DNA from: an uncultured Christensenella sp.
Lineage (GTDB): Bacteria > Bacillota > Clostridia > Christensenellales > Pumilibacteraceae
DNA: 64,000 nucleotides
Assembly: GCA_949948895.1 (NCBI GenBank)
Contig: CATLHE010000001.1
Location: forward strand, 1 to 64,000
Direction of reading: 5' to 3'
Part shown: positions 9,527-17,748 of the stretch, one piece after another
How the letters are laid out: each line of letters opens with the position of its first letter
How positions within the stretch are numbered: position 1 is the stretch's first letter
Notes under the pieces: generated by a model
Databases searched by the model: none
Seen by the model: the letters and a program-made list of their open reading frames with translations, nothing else
What the model was told of the DNA's origin: nothing
Position numbers and translations under genes: made by a program

Positions 9527-9574
9527 AGCGTTTCCTTTAAATTCGTTGTCGATAGTCGAGCGAGTGTTTCGTCG

Positions 9575-10438
9575 TTAATTTTCTATCATCGTGCCGACGC
9601 CGTCGTCGGTGAACAGTTCCAATAGTATGGAATGGGGTAGCGTGCCGTTGAGTATGAGCACGCTGTTTATGCCGCGCTCGATGGCGTCGATACAGCTTTG
9701 AGCTTTGGGCAGCATGCCGCTCGAGATGGCGCCGCTTGCCATCATCTTTTTCAGTTTGGTCACCGTGATACGGTCGATTAGCGTTTCGCGGTCGTCTTTG
9801 TCCGCCATAATGCCGTCGATGTCGGTGAGGAACAGCAGTTTTTCTGCGTGCATCGCCGCGCCTATCGCAGCCGCCGCAACGTCGGCGTTCACGTTGTAGC
9901 TGTTGCCTTCGTCGTCGGTAGCTATCGACGCGATAACGGGTATAAACTCGTCCTCTGCGAGTATATCTAGCAGTCGCGAATTTATCTCGGTCACTTTTCC
10001 TACGTATCCGAGATTTTTGTCGAGCCGCTCGGCTTTAATCAGTTGCGAGTCTTTACCGCAAAGCCCTATGGCTTTTACGCCGAGCGAGTTGATCTTGCCG
10101 ACTATGTTTTTATTTATTTTGCCGCACAGTATCATTTGCGCGACTTCCATGGTCGCTTCGTCGGTGACGCGCATGCCGTTCACAAACTGCGGCTTTATGC
10201 CGAGCCGCGAGAGCAGTTTGTTTATTTCCGGTCCGCCGCCGTGCACGAGAATGGGATTTACACCAACTATTTTGAGCGCGGCTATGTCCTGAAGAATGGT
10301 CTCCGTCACCGCTTCGTCGTTCATGGCGTTGCCGCCGTACTTGACAACGAGCGTTTTTCCGCGGTATTTGTGAATGTACGGTAACGCTTCGCAAATGGTA
10401 TTGGCACGTTCTATTATGGTCTTGTATCCGTCTTTCAT
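9575..10438 (-). CDS. argB: Acetylglutamate kinase
   Basis: The 287-aa amino-acid kinase phosphorylates N-acetylglutamate. Motifs are VVKYGGNAMND (nucleotide-binding lysine and glycines), LVHGGGPEINKLL and the C-terminal AIERGINSVLILNG. I chose the start at 10438 because GGAG lies eight bases upstream and the protein then begins MKDGYKTIIERA; a longer in-frame reading adds 21 basic residues typical of untranslated sequence. The gap to argC is 22 bases. Confidence 0.95.
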   Translation of the reverse strand: MKDGYKTIIERANTICEALPYIHKYRGKTLVVKYGGNAMNDEAVTETILQDIAALKIVGVNPILVHGGGPEINKLLSRLGIKPQFVNGMRVTDEATMEVAQMILCGKINKNIVGKINSLGVKAIGLCGKDSQLIKAERLDKNLGYVGKVTEINSRLLDILAEDEFIPVIASIATDDEGNSYNVNADVAAAAIGAAMHAEKLLFLTDIDGIMADKDDRETLIDRITVTKLKKMMASGAISSGMLPKAQSCIDAIERGINSVLILNGTLPHSILLELFTDDGVGTMIEN

Positions 10439-10460
10439 GATGATTCTCCGATTATATGCG

Positions 10461-11453
10461 TCAAACGGGCGCGACGCGCGGAAGCCCCGCCGCCTCGTCA
10501 AGCCCGAACATGATGTTCATATTTTGTACGGCTTGACCCGCCGCGCCTTTCAAAAGATTGTCTATGACGGATACGATTATACCGTATTCGCCGTCGAAAC
10601 GCGCCGAAAAAACGCAGTTATTGGTGTACGCCGCTTGCGATATTTGCGGCAGGGCATCCGAATACTTGACAAAGTTTTCGCCGTCGTAATGCGTTTTAAG
10701 TGCGGATAAAGCCGCGTCGCGGTCTTTTACTTTAAAGTATATCGTGGAAAGTATGCCGCGTTTAATCGGCAAAAGATGCGGGGTGAACAGCACGCCGCAA
10801 CCGAGTTTTTCGCTTATCTCGGGCGCGTGGCGGTGGGAGAATACTCCGTACGCTCTGAAACTTTCGTCCACGGTGCAAAACGAATACGCTTCGTCGCTCT
10901 TTCTGCCCGCGCCGCTCGTTCCGCTTTTTGCGTCAATGATGACGTCGGATATGAGACCTTTTTTTGCAAGCGGCAGAAGCGGGAGCAGTGCGCTCGTGAC
11001 GTAGCAGCCGGGATTGGCGACAAGCTTTGCGGACGCGATGGCTTTTCGGTTATGTTCGCACAGCCCGTACACCGCGTGCTTAGATAGATCGGGGCGAGGG
11101 TGCGTGACGCCGTAAGTGCGTTCGTAAAGCGACACGTCGTCAAAGCGGTAGTCTGCCGAAAGGTCAATCACTTTAACGCCGCGGTCGATAAGCTCGCCGA
11201 CGAGCGATGCGCCCACGGTTTGCGGCAAAGCGACAAACGCCACGTCGCACTCGCGGATCTCGGGCGCGTCGGCGTCTTTGAATATCATTTTGTCTGGCAT
11301 TCCGCAAATAACGTCGGATACTGGTTTGCCCGCGTGCGCTCTGCTCGTTACGACGGCAGGCTCTGCCGACGGATGCGAATAGAGCAGTCTTACGACTTCC
11401 GCTCCCGCATAGCCGTTTGCGCCTATTATCGCCGCCCGTATTTTTTTGTTCAT
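10461..11453 (-). CDS. argC: N-acetyl-gamma-glutamyl-phosphate reductase
   Basis: The 330-aa protein reduces N-acetylglutamyl phosphate to the semialdehyde. The Rossmann motif IIGANGYAGAEVVRLL is at residues 9-24, and the active-site cysteine is in NPGCYVTSALLPLLPL near residue 148. It is the first gene of argC-B-D-F. argJ, which commonly sits between argC and argB in Bacillota, is absent. Confidence 0.96.
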   Translation of the reverse strand: MNKKIRAAIIGANGYAGAEVVRLLYSHPSAEPAVVTSRAHAGKPVSDVICGMPDKMIFKDADAPEIRECDVAFVALPQTVGASLVGELIDRGVKVIDLSADYRFDDVSLYERTYGVTHPRPDLSKHAVYGLCEHNRKAIASAKLVANPGCYVTSALLPLLPLAKKGLISDVIIDAKSGTSGAGRKSDEAYSFCTVDESFRAYGVFSHRHAPEISEKLGCGVLFTPHLLPIKRGILSTIYFKVKDRDAALSALKTHYDGENFVKYSDALPQISQAAYTNNCVFSARFDGEYGIIVSVIDNLLKGAAGQAVQNMNIMFGLDEAAGLPRVAPV

Positions 11454-11494
11454 TATTCGTTCCTCGCTGAATACAGCTATTATAATACTTTCCG

Positions 11495-11523
11495 ATTATA
11501 ATATATAGACATGCAAAAATCAA
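11495..11523 (-). promoter_or_regulatory. Promoter of the argCBDF operon
   Basis: On the minus strand TTGATT (11518-11523), a 17-base spacer and TATAAT (11495-11500) stand about 41 bases before the argC ATG. A second TATAAT-like box lies a little downstream, near 11480. Confidence 0.7.
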
Positions 11524-11596
11524 CCGTTTGGGCGAGCTTTATCGAGGCGCGCCGCATGTCGCATCAAAATAGTCGATAAGAAATGTATATTTGAGA

Positions 11597-11625
11597 TTGA
11601 CAAATTGCAAATGTTGTGTTATCTT
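11597..11625 (+). promoter_or_regulatory. Promoter of the zinc-ribbon membrane protein
   Basis: TTGACA at 11597-11602, a 17-base spacer and TATCTT at 11620-11625, followed by about 95 nt of leader. It diverges from the argC promoter. Confidence 0.65.
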
Positions 11626-11719
11626 ATTCGCAGAACGGATCGGCTCGGGAAATTGCATACACAAAATGCATTAATTCGAGCATGACGGCATATTGCTTTA
11701 AGGGAGGTAAAAGTCCTAC

Positions 11720-13012
11720 ATGTCAAAAAACGGTACGTGCGAGTTGTGTGGATTGCCGGACGACAGTTACACGATAGAAGACGGCGGCAAGGTATTTAAG
11801 GTATGTAAGCTCTGTCACGACGGATACGTCGAAAAACAAGGCGACCCGTCGGAAGCGATCGAAAATACCATAGACGAGATAGTTTCGTCGATGGCTGTAG
11901 AGCCCGCGAGCGGCGGGCGCGTGGAAACGCTTACCCCCGAACAGCTCGAAAAGCTTTTGACGCCGTCCAACGAGGAGCGCCGCAAGCTCTATGCGTCGCT
12001 CAGGAAATCGGCAAAAAACAGCGAAAAAGCAAACGGTCTTGCCGCGGACACCGAAGCGTTGAAACGCGAGCTCATAGAGGAAAACGCGGCGATAGAGGAA
12101 GAAAAACGCGCGCAGGCAATACGCGAAAATGTCAAAACGGCTGCGTCGGGGCTTGGCGATACGGTCGCAAGCGACGACGTGGACAGTTCGGTAGAGGAGG
12201 CTATGAAAAAGCTAATGGGTAAAAAGACTAATTCGGAACCCGAAAAACAGCATGACGAGGACGAGCGCATCAAGCGCGCGGAAGAAAAGCGCGCGGCTGC
12301 AAGAGAACGCGCCAAGCTCGCGGCAAATCCCACGATAGACGACGAACGTATTTCTATCACGAGCCCCGAGGTCGAGCTTGTAAAAGACGAGCGTCCCAAG
12401 ACCAATTTCGACGCCGCCACAAGCGAACACGTCAAGTCCGTGCGGTTTATAGAAGCGTTTAAATATGTAGTGCATCCCGTCGTGTACGCTATATTCGCGG
12501 GGCTGTGCGTGCTCGCCGTCGCAACGGCGTTTATGATAACGCTTACTTGGAAAGAGGCTGTTGTAGACTTTTTTGCGGGCGCGGGCGCGGTAGCGATAGG
12601 CTTCCTTCTCGTATGGTACTTAAAGCGTCGGCTCGAAGTCGATCGCAGAACGTTGCTTCTTCGTATCCGTCAGGAGCAGATAGCGTTCGACAGTATTGCT
12701 ACTCCGTGCTATCGCGAACTCAAAACCAAGTACCCCATAATCAAAGCGCTCGCATGGCTGTTGTCCAAGCTTTCGGTGATATTGCCGGTAGTGACCGTGA
12801 TAGGCGGTACGGTCGCGGCTGTGATACTCTCGTTCCTGTCGTTCTGGTGGTTGTTTGCGCCCGTGCTCGTCGGCGCGGCAGTGGCGGCGGTTTTGGTGTA
12901 TTACACGTTTAAGTTCGGCGCGGACTATGTGTATTATAAACTCGACGTCGAGCGCAATCAGCAAATAATCCAACAATCGCTCTTGGATATACTGTCCAAA
13001 AAATCCAAATAA
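11720..13012 (+). CDS. Zinc-ribbon, coiled-coil membrane protein of unknown function
   Basis: The 430-aa protein was not recognised. Residues 7-34 hold two CxxC pairs (CELC and CKLC), a likely zinc ribbon. Residues 70-235 are charged and probably largely helical or coiled coil, with many Lys, Glu and Arg. Residues 245-305 and 340-390 contain two pairs of hydrophobic helices (FAGLCVLAVATAFMITL, AVAIGFLLVWYL, VILPVVTVIGGTVAAVIL, LFAPVLVGAAVAAVLVYY), so both long termini are probably cytoplasmic. AGGGAGG lies 12 bases before the ATG. A terminator follows at once, and the next gene also encodes a membrane protein with large cytoplasmic domains. Confidence 0.75.
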   Translation: MSKNGTCELCGLPDDSYTIEDGGKVFKVCKLCHDGYVEKQGDPSEAIENTIDEIVSSMAVEPASGGRVETLTPEQLEKLLTPSNEERRKLYASLRKSAKNSEKANGLAADTEALKRELIEENAAIEEEKRAQAIRENVKTAASGLGDTVASDDVDSSVEEAMKKLMGKKTNSEPEKQHDEDERIKRAEEKRAAARERAKLAANPTIDDERISITSPEVELVKDERPKTNFDAATSEHVKSVRFIEAFKYVVHPVVYAIFAGLCVLAVATAFMITLTWKEAVVDFFAGAGAVAIGFLLVWYLKRRLEVDRRTLLLRIRQEQIAFDSIATPCYRELKTKYPIIKALAWLLSKLSVILPVVTVIGGTVAAVILSFLSFWWLFAPVLVGAAVAAVLVYYTFKFGADYVYYKLDVERNQQIIQQSLLDILSKKSK

Positions 13013-13021
13013 CGATATGAT

Positions 13022-13050
13022 AAAAAGGCAACCGCGTAGTTGCCTTTTTT
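13022..13050 (+). terminator. Intrinsic terminator
   Basis: AAAAAGGCAAC and GTTGCCTTTTTT form the arms around CGCGTA. It ends 11 bases before the -35 box of the next gene. Confidence 0.9.
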
Positions 13051-13060
13051 GTTGTCGGTA

Positions 13061-13089
13061 TTGACTTATAAAAGTATTTATGGTAAATT
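13061..13089 (+). promoter_or_regulatory. Promoter giving a probable leaderless mRNA
   Basis: TTGACT at 13061-13066, a 17-base spacer and TAAATT at 13084-13089. The ATG at 13097 lies seven bases beyond the -10 box, at the expected transcription start, and no Shine-Dalgarno sequence is present. Confidence 0.6.
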
Positions 13090-13096
13090 GTTAGCT

Positions 13097-15544
13097 ATGA
13101 TAGGTATTAAGGTAGGAATTTCGGTTTGCTTGGCGCTGCTTATCGTTATAGCGGCATGTGCGGTCATAGGCTTGGTTAGGTCGGGCTCGAGAAAGGGCAG
13201 GATCGACTATGTGCGCAATTTTAAACGCGGTAAATGCATAATCATTTATATAGCCGTTATACCGCTTTTTATGATCGGGTTTAGCTATGCCGGAAAGAAT
13301 TTCGGTGAAAGCTTTTTCGGCGCTATCTCCGAATCGGCGGATCTGATATTTTTGGATTGCAGTCTGGAAAAGGTTTCCGAGCTGGCATCTGCGAGCGTGT
13401 TTTATACGGCGACGATGTATTTCGCGTTTGCATTGGTATTGATAAACGCGATACTTTTTACCGCGTCGATACTGCAACAAATGATATGGCATTTTGTAAA
13501 GAACGTCACTTGGCGATGCGGCGAACGCGACAGGCTGATAATATTTGGCAATAACGAGTGTTCGAGGATAACCTATGACTCCGCAAAAGAGCATAAGGGT
13601 AAAATAATCGTAGGCAAGAAACTGAGTGCCGATGAAAAATACGCGCTTTTTGCCGACGGTGTAATGTATTCCAATGTGGGCGCCATGCTCAAGTATATCC
13701 AAAAGCGATTGGACAAAAAGACGAGCAAGGGCAGGCATTTTACCAATCGCACGGTATTGGTTGTAAACACCGGCGACGAAGTCGAAAATATCTCGCTTTG
13801 CCGCGAGCTCGTCAAAGTTATCAAATACGTAGGCTACATAAAAGAGAAAAGCGAAGACGAAGACCGCAAGCGTTTCAAGGAACTGCCAGAGATCAAAGAT
13901 AACGAGCCGGAAGAAAAAAAAGACGAAAAAGGCAAAGAAGCGGCGGCTATCAAAAAACAGATAGTCGAGTTGTTTTCGCATTTCCGCGTTTATGTATTCG
14001 GAGACGCGGCGAACGAAGCGCTTTATCGCGAGATAATGCAAAACTCTTACGGCTGTATTCGGTACGTTAATCGCTACAACCGCGCGGCGATAGATTTTAT
14101 CGACGAGTACCCGCTCGCTCGGTTCATGGACGAAAAACACGTCGATTATGCGACTTCGCTCGTAAGCCCGGGCGTGGATATAAACGTTACGATGATAGGC
14201 TTCGGCGATACGTCGCGGCAAATATTTTTGGCGTCCGTGGCAAACAATCAGTTCCTCACGAGCGACGGTAGCGGCAAGGCTGTATTAAAGCCGGTGCATT
14301 ATCATATTTTCGACAAGGATGCGGCGCAACACAACAAAAACCTCAATCACAGTTATTATCGATACCGTAACGAGTTTTTCGAGCTTGATGAAAACGCCCG
14401 ACCCAAGACCAAAGACGGGAAGTTCATTCGTCCGAAATGGATATCGGAGAGCGATTATTTGGAATTGCCCGAGCTTCCGTCCGACGACGAGTATATACAC
14501 TTGGATATCAACGATGCGGAGTTTTATATCCGCCTCAAAAACATATTCACGCACAAAGCGGCGGCGGTCGATTACGTTATAGTCTCATACGGCACCGATC
14601 TCGAGAATATCGATCTCGCGCAAAAACTCTTGGAAAAGAAAAAAGAGTGGGGCGTAGAAAATCTTGTCGTATTTGTCAAAGTGAATACTGCCGATAACGT
14701 GACCGATATCTTCGAGCGCAACGACTGCTTCAGAATAGCCGAATATGCGAGTATCTACGATATAAACCGTATAGATAACGACGCGCTCATGCGTATGTCC
14801 GATAGCCGCAATCATTTGTACGTCGTGGAAACGGTGTTGCGTAAAGAAGAAAAAGCGGTCAGAGAAGAAGGTCAAGCGCCCCGTTCTTCTGCCGAGATAA
14901 TGGAAAAACTTAAAAAAGAAATACCAAATGAAGATTATAAATGGTATGTGAGCAGAAAACAGTTCGAGCGCGACTCCAACACATATGCGTCGCTGAGTCT
15001 GAGGTCGAAATTGCTTTTAATGGGGCTCGATTATGTAAGAGCGGATGCGGAAGGAAAAGGACTTTCGGACGAAGAATACCTAGCCGTATACGCAAATGGC
15101 GACGCGCCCGAGTATTTGGACGGGGTCGAGTCGGTTTATCCCGAAGCCGCTTTTAAAGGAAAACGGGTAATCAAATACGAACCGTTAAAGTTTAAGCCGT
15201 CGCTTCGCACGACAATGGCGATACAGGAGCATTACCGCTGGAACTCGTACATGCTGAGTATAGGATTTATTCCGGCGGATAAAAAGACTATAGTATCCGA
15301 AGTAAAGGAAGACAGGGGAAAAAACTACGAATTGCGCCGTCACGGAAACCTGACTTCGTTTGAAGGTCTTGTCGAATTCCGCGAAATCGTGGCTAAAAAA
15401 TTATGCAGCGACAGTGTTACGGCGGAGGCGTTGGAAGCAAGCGTAATAGAAAACGACGTGATAAAGTACGATTATCAACTAATGGACAATGCGTACTGGC
15501 TATTGAAGCAGGGCGGGTATAAAATAATACAGCGTAAGAAATAA
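13097..15544 (+). CDS. Membrane protein with two Rossmann-like domains and a RyR-like C-terminus
   Basis: From the ATG at 13097 the protein is 815 aa; the longer reading from 13040 would begin inside the terminator. Three hydrophobic helices occupy the first 140 residues. A first Rossmann-like region starts at RDRLIIFGNNECSRITYDSA near residue 137 and a second, TrkA-N-like, at VTMIGFGDTSRQIFLASVAN near residue 364. The C-terminus has EHYRWNSYMLSIGFIP, RRHGNLTSFEGL and KYDYQLMDNAYWLLKQGGY, a pattern I associate with bacterial RyR domains. The layout resembles RCK-gated channel subunits, but I see no selectivity-filter sequence. A ligand-sensing membrane role is inference. No terminator is visible before the tRNA. 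Confidence 0.7.
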   Translation: MIGIKVGISVCLALLIVIAACAVIGLVRSGSRKGRIDYVRNFKRGKCIIIYIAVIPLFMIGFSYAGKNFGESFFGAISESADLIFLDCSLEKVSELASASVFYTATMYFAFALVLINAILFTASILQQMIWHFVKNVTWRCGERDRLIIFGNNECSRITYDSAKEHKGKIIVGKKLSADEKYALFADGVMYSNVGAMLKYIQKRLDKKTSKGRHFTNRTVLVVNTGDEVENISLCRELVKVIKYVGYIKEKSEDEDRKRFKELPEIKDNEPEEKKDEKGKEAAAIKKQIVELFSHFRVYVFGDAANEALYREIMQNSYGCIRYVNRYNRAAIDFIDEYPLARFMDEKHVDYATSLVSPGVDINVTMIGFGDTSRQIFLASVANNQFLTSDGSGKAVLKPVHYHIFDKDAAQHNKNLNHSYYRYRNEFFELDENARPKTKDGKFIRPKWISESDYLELPELPSDDEYIHLDINDAEFYIRLKNIFTHKAAAVDYVIVSYGTDLENIDLAQKLLEKKKEWGVENLVVFVKVNTADNVTDIFERNDCFRIAEYASIYDINRIDNDALMRMSDSRNHLYVVETVLRKEEKAVREEGQAPRSSAEIMEKLKKEIPNEDYKWYVSRKQFERDSNTYASLSLRSKLLLMGLDYVRADAEGKGLSDEEYLAVYANGDAPEYLDGVESVYPEAAFKGKRVIKYEPLKFKPSLRTTMAIQEHYRWNSYMLSIGFIPADKKTIVSEVKEDRGKNYELRRHGNLTSFEGLVEFREIVAKKLCSDSVTAEALEASVIENDVIKYDYQLMDNAYWLLKQGGYKIIQRKK

Positions 15545-15585
15545 AATATATAGGTGTGTAATTTTATGCAACATACCGAAAACGC

Positions 15586-15614
15586 TTGCATAATTTTTAA
15601 AAGTGTGCTAAAAT
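15586..15614 (+). promoter_or_regulatory. Promoter of tRNA-Leu
   Basis: TTGCAT at 15586-15591, a 17-base spacer and TAAAAT at 15609-15614, 11 bases before the mature tRNA 5' end. Confidence 0.65.
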
Positions 15615-15625
15615 TACTATACTTT

Positions 15626-15713
15626 GCCGGTGTGGTGGAATTGGCAGACGCGCCGGACTCAAAATCCGGTGGGCTAATCACCCGTGTCGGTTCGACTCCG
15701 ACCACCGGCACCA
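15626..15713 (+). tRNA. tRNA-Leu (anticodon CAA)
   Basis: 88 nt including the encoded CCA. The acceptor stem GCCGGTG pairs with CACCGGC. The anticodon loop CTCAAAA carries CAA, reading UUG. A long variable arm (GGTGGGCTAATCACCC) marks a class-II tRNA, and GGTTCGACTCC forms the T arm. The discriminator base is A. A terminator follows directly, and its last 19 nt are repeated three more times downstream. Confidence 0.97.
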
Positions 15714-16404
15714 AAAAGACGCGTGTAGCGTCTTTTTTTGTGCCGAATGCGAGGAGTCGATGCGCCAAAGGTAATCAATGTGTCATAGGTCGATCAAATA
15801 AATAGCAGTGCCGAGTAACTACGAATATGGACGGCGCAGGTTCGCTAGGCGCTTGGGCTTTAAGCCCAAAGCCCGCCGCGAATACGCGGCACTCCGACCA
15901 CCGGCACCAAAAAGACGCGTGTAGCGTCTTTTTTTGTGCCGAATGCGAGGATTTGATGCGCCAAAGGTAATCAATGTGTCATAGGTCGATCAAATAAATA
16001 GCAGTGCCGAGTAACTACGAATATGGACGGCGCAAGTTCGCTAGGCGCTTGGGCTTTAAGCCCAAAGCCCGCCGGGCACTCCGACCGCCGGCACCAAAAA
16101 GACGCGTTGAGCGTCTTTTTTTGTGCCGAATGCGAGGAGTCGATGCGCCAAAGGTAATCAATGTGTCATAGGTCGATCAAATAAATAGCAGTGCCGAGTA
16201 ACTACGAATATGGACAGCGCAAGTTCGCTAGGCGCTTGGGCTTTAAGCCCAAAGCCCGCCGCGAATACGCGGCACTCCGACCGCCGGCACCAAAAAGACG
16301 CGTTGAGCGTCTTTTTTTGTGCCGAATGCGAGGAGTCGATGCGCCAAAATCGATTAATGTGTCATCGATTAAATAAAATGCAGTGACAAATACGAAAGTG
16401 TCGG
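15695..16404 (+). repeat. Tandem array derived from the tRNA-Leu 3' end and its terminator
   Basis: The last 19 nt of the tRNA (ACTCCGACCACCGGCACCA, 15695-15713) recur at 15891, 16078 and 16274, the last two with one A-to-G change. Periods are 196, 187 and 196 bp. Each unit continues with the terminator hairpin, a conserved stretch of about 100 bp, a hairpin TTGGGCT/AGCCCAA (15853-15869 in unit 1) and GCCGCG-AATA-CGCGGC (15875-15890), which is reduced in unit 2 and explains the 9-bp shortening. The fourth unit is incomplete and decays after about 16348, ending beside the hydrolase stop. I find no convincing protein gene in it. It resembles repeated insertion of a small element at the tRNA 3' end, or tandem duplication. 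Confidence 0.93.
15713..15739 (+). terminator. Terminator of tRNA-Leu
   Basis: AAAAAGACGC pairs with GCGTCTTTTT around GTGTA, followed by T residues. The stem can extend outward because the tRNA 3' strand CGGCAC is complementary to GTGCCG at 15740-15745. Copies recur in each unit of the downstream array. Confidence 0.9.
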
Positions 16405-16405
16405 A

Positions 16406-17203
16406 TCATGTTGTCGCGCTATTGCACGATAACCAAAAATCTTCCAATACGCGGTTAAATTCGGTCGGAGCGTCCATATTCGCGCAATGTCCTGCGTTTT
16501 GTATGATAACGGCTTTGCAATTAGCGGAGCTCGACCATTCTTTGACTATTTCCAGCTCCGTAGGAATGTCGAACTCGCCGCATCCGACCAATAACGGGAA
16601 ACTGCGTTTTTCGTTGGGGTATCGGTTGACCAAACTGCTCAGCTTGGCAAGATGCTTTAAAGATCTTTTTTTGAATTGGACGTTGAGATCGTAAAACTCC
16701 TGTTGCGCCGACTCGGTATATGCGGATATCTTTTTATTGGCTTTAGCAAACCATTTGATCGATATCATTGCTTTTAGCATCATTTTCATTTGGCTTTTTG
16801 AGTTGGCTTTTTGCTTTGATATGTCGAAGTTATTGATATCGTAGCCGCCGAAGCAGGCGAGCGACAATACCTTTTCCTTATATTTATTGGCAAAATCCTG
16901 TATGAACACCGAGCCGAGCGACACCCCGACAAAGTGTGCCGAAGTTATGCCGTGCTTGATAATAATACGATTTATCCAGTCGGACATATTTTCGACACAG
17001 TCGCCTTTGTTCGCGTTTAATGAATTTCCGTGCCCCAAAACGTCCACGGCGAGAAGATTGTACTTGCCCTTAAAATAATCGAACTGTTTATTAAACATTC
17101 TGCTGTCGACAAAAGCCGCATGGATAAATACCACCCATTCCGAATCGGCGGAGTCGTCTAAATAGTATGCGATAGGCGAGTTATCAAGATATAGCTGTTG
17201 CAT
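16406..17203 (-). CDS. Alpha/beta hydrolase
   Basis: The 265-aa protein has the alpha/beta-hydrolase fold signatures: an oxyanion region VVFIHAAFVDSRMF near residue 29, the nucleophile elbow GVSLGS near residue 94, an acid region LLVGCGEFDIPTE near residue 217 and a terminal histidine in QNAGHCANMDAPTEF near residue 241. No signal peptide is seen, so it is likely cytoplasmic. It overlaps the PadR gene by 20 bases and is probably controlled by it. The DNA looks AT-richer than its neighbours and lies next to a tRNA-derived repeat array, which suggests acquisition by transfer. The substrate is unknown. Confidence 0.88.
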   Translation of the reverse strand: MQQLYLDNSPIAYYLDDSADSEWVVFIHAAFVDSRMFNKQFDYFKGKYNLLAVDVLGHGNSLNANKGDCVENMSDWINRIIIKHGITSAHFVGVSLGSVFIQDFANKYKEKVLSLACFGGYDINNFDISKQKANSKSQMKMMLKAMISIKWFAKANKKISAYTESAQQEFYDLNVQFKKRSLKHLAKLSSLVNRYPNEKRSFPLLVGCGEFDIPTELEIVKEWSSSANCKAVIIQNAGHCANMDAPTEFNRVLEDFWLSCNSATT

Positions 17204-17738
17204 CGTCTTTGCTCCTTATTTTATTTAATAATCCGTCGAACCAGTTTATATTAAAACGAATAAACTCCAATGCGTAAGATACCGTTTGCATCTGATAAAA
17301 GAAAATATCGTTATTGCCGTATTCGGGTTTAAGACCTTCGCCGTCTTTGTTTATTCGCTCGAGATCGGCGTAAATGACTTTCAAATTGTTGATATATTCT
17401 TCGACGATCGCGACGTTGGTCTGCTTCGCGGAAAATCCCATAAAGTATATTTTAGTCAGTTCTTGATTCTTAGGCGGCTCGCTGTTTATGGGACCGTTCA
17501 GCCAAGCGAAAAATAAGCGTTTGCCTTCGTCGGTAATGGAGTAAATCTTTTTCAGTTTCCCGTCCTCGGTAATTTCCGTTTGCGTAATCGCATTTATTTT
17601 AAGCAGTTTCCCGATCGCGGCTTGGATGCTTCCCGTGCTGCAACTGTACATCAAGTTAAGCCCTTTGCCGATTCGCTTGCGTAATTGGTATATCGTGCGC
17701 GGCTGTAATAAAAGCAAGCCTAATATTATATTATCCAT
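17184..17738 (-). CDS. PadR-family transcriptional regulator
   Basis: From the ATG at 17738 the protein is 184 aa, preceded by a perfect AGGAGG. Residues 1-75 form the PadR winged helix (IILGLLLLQPRTIYQLRKRI, then SIQAAIGKLLKINAITQTE and KKIYSITDEGKRLF). The remainder is the helical dimerisation region (Vir_act_alpha_C-like), with a longer C-terminus than the shortest PadR proteins. A longer reading frame to 17786 would run through the promoter and operator and is rejected. It forms an overlapping pair with the alpha/beta hydrolase, and PadR proteins commonly repress such adjacent genes in response to small molecules. Confidence 0.88.
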   Translation of the reverse strand: MDNIILGLLLLQPRTIYQLRKRIGKGLNLMYSCSTGSIQAAIGKLLKINAITQTEITEDGKLKKIYSITDEGKRLFFAWLNGPINSEPPKNQELTKIYFMGFSAKQTNVAIVEEYINNLKVIYADLERINKDGEGLKPEYGNNDIFFYQMQTVSYALEFIRFNINWFDGLLNKIRSKDDATAIS

Positions 17739-17748
17739 AAATCCTCCT

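Noticed and set aside
13040-13096. Upstream start for the Rossmann/RyR-like protein
   Set aside because: It begins inside the T-tract of the preceding terminator and reads through the promoter.
15554-15805. An 83-aa frame through tRNA-Leu (contains VVELADAPDSKSGG)
   Set aside because: This is the familiar false protein produced by translating a tRNA-Leu gene.
16191-16376. A 61-aa frame inside the repeat array
   Set aside because: It runs through a terminator and the tRNA-end copy, and the frame is not kept between units (187 and 196 bp periods).
15695-16404. CRISPR array
   Set aside because: The units are nearly identical throughout, with no variable spacers, and no cas genes are near.
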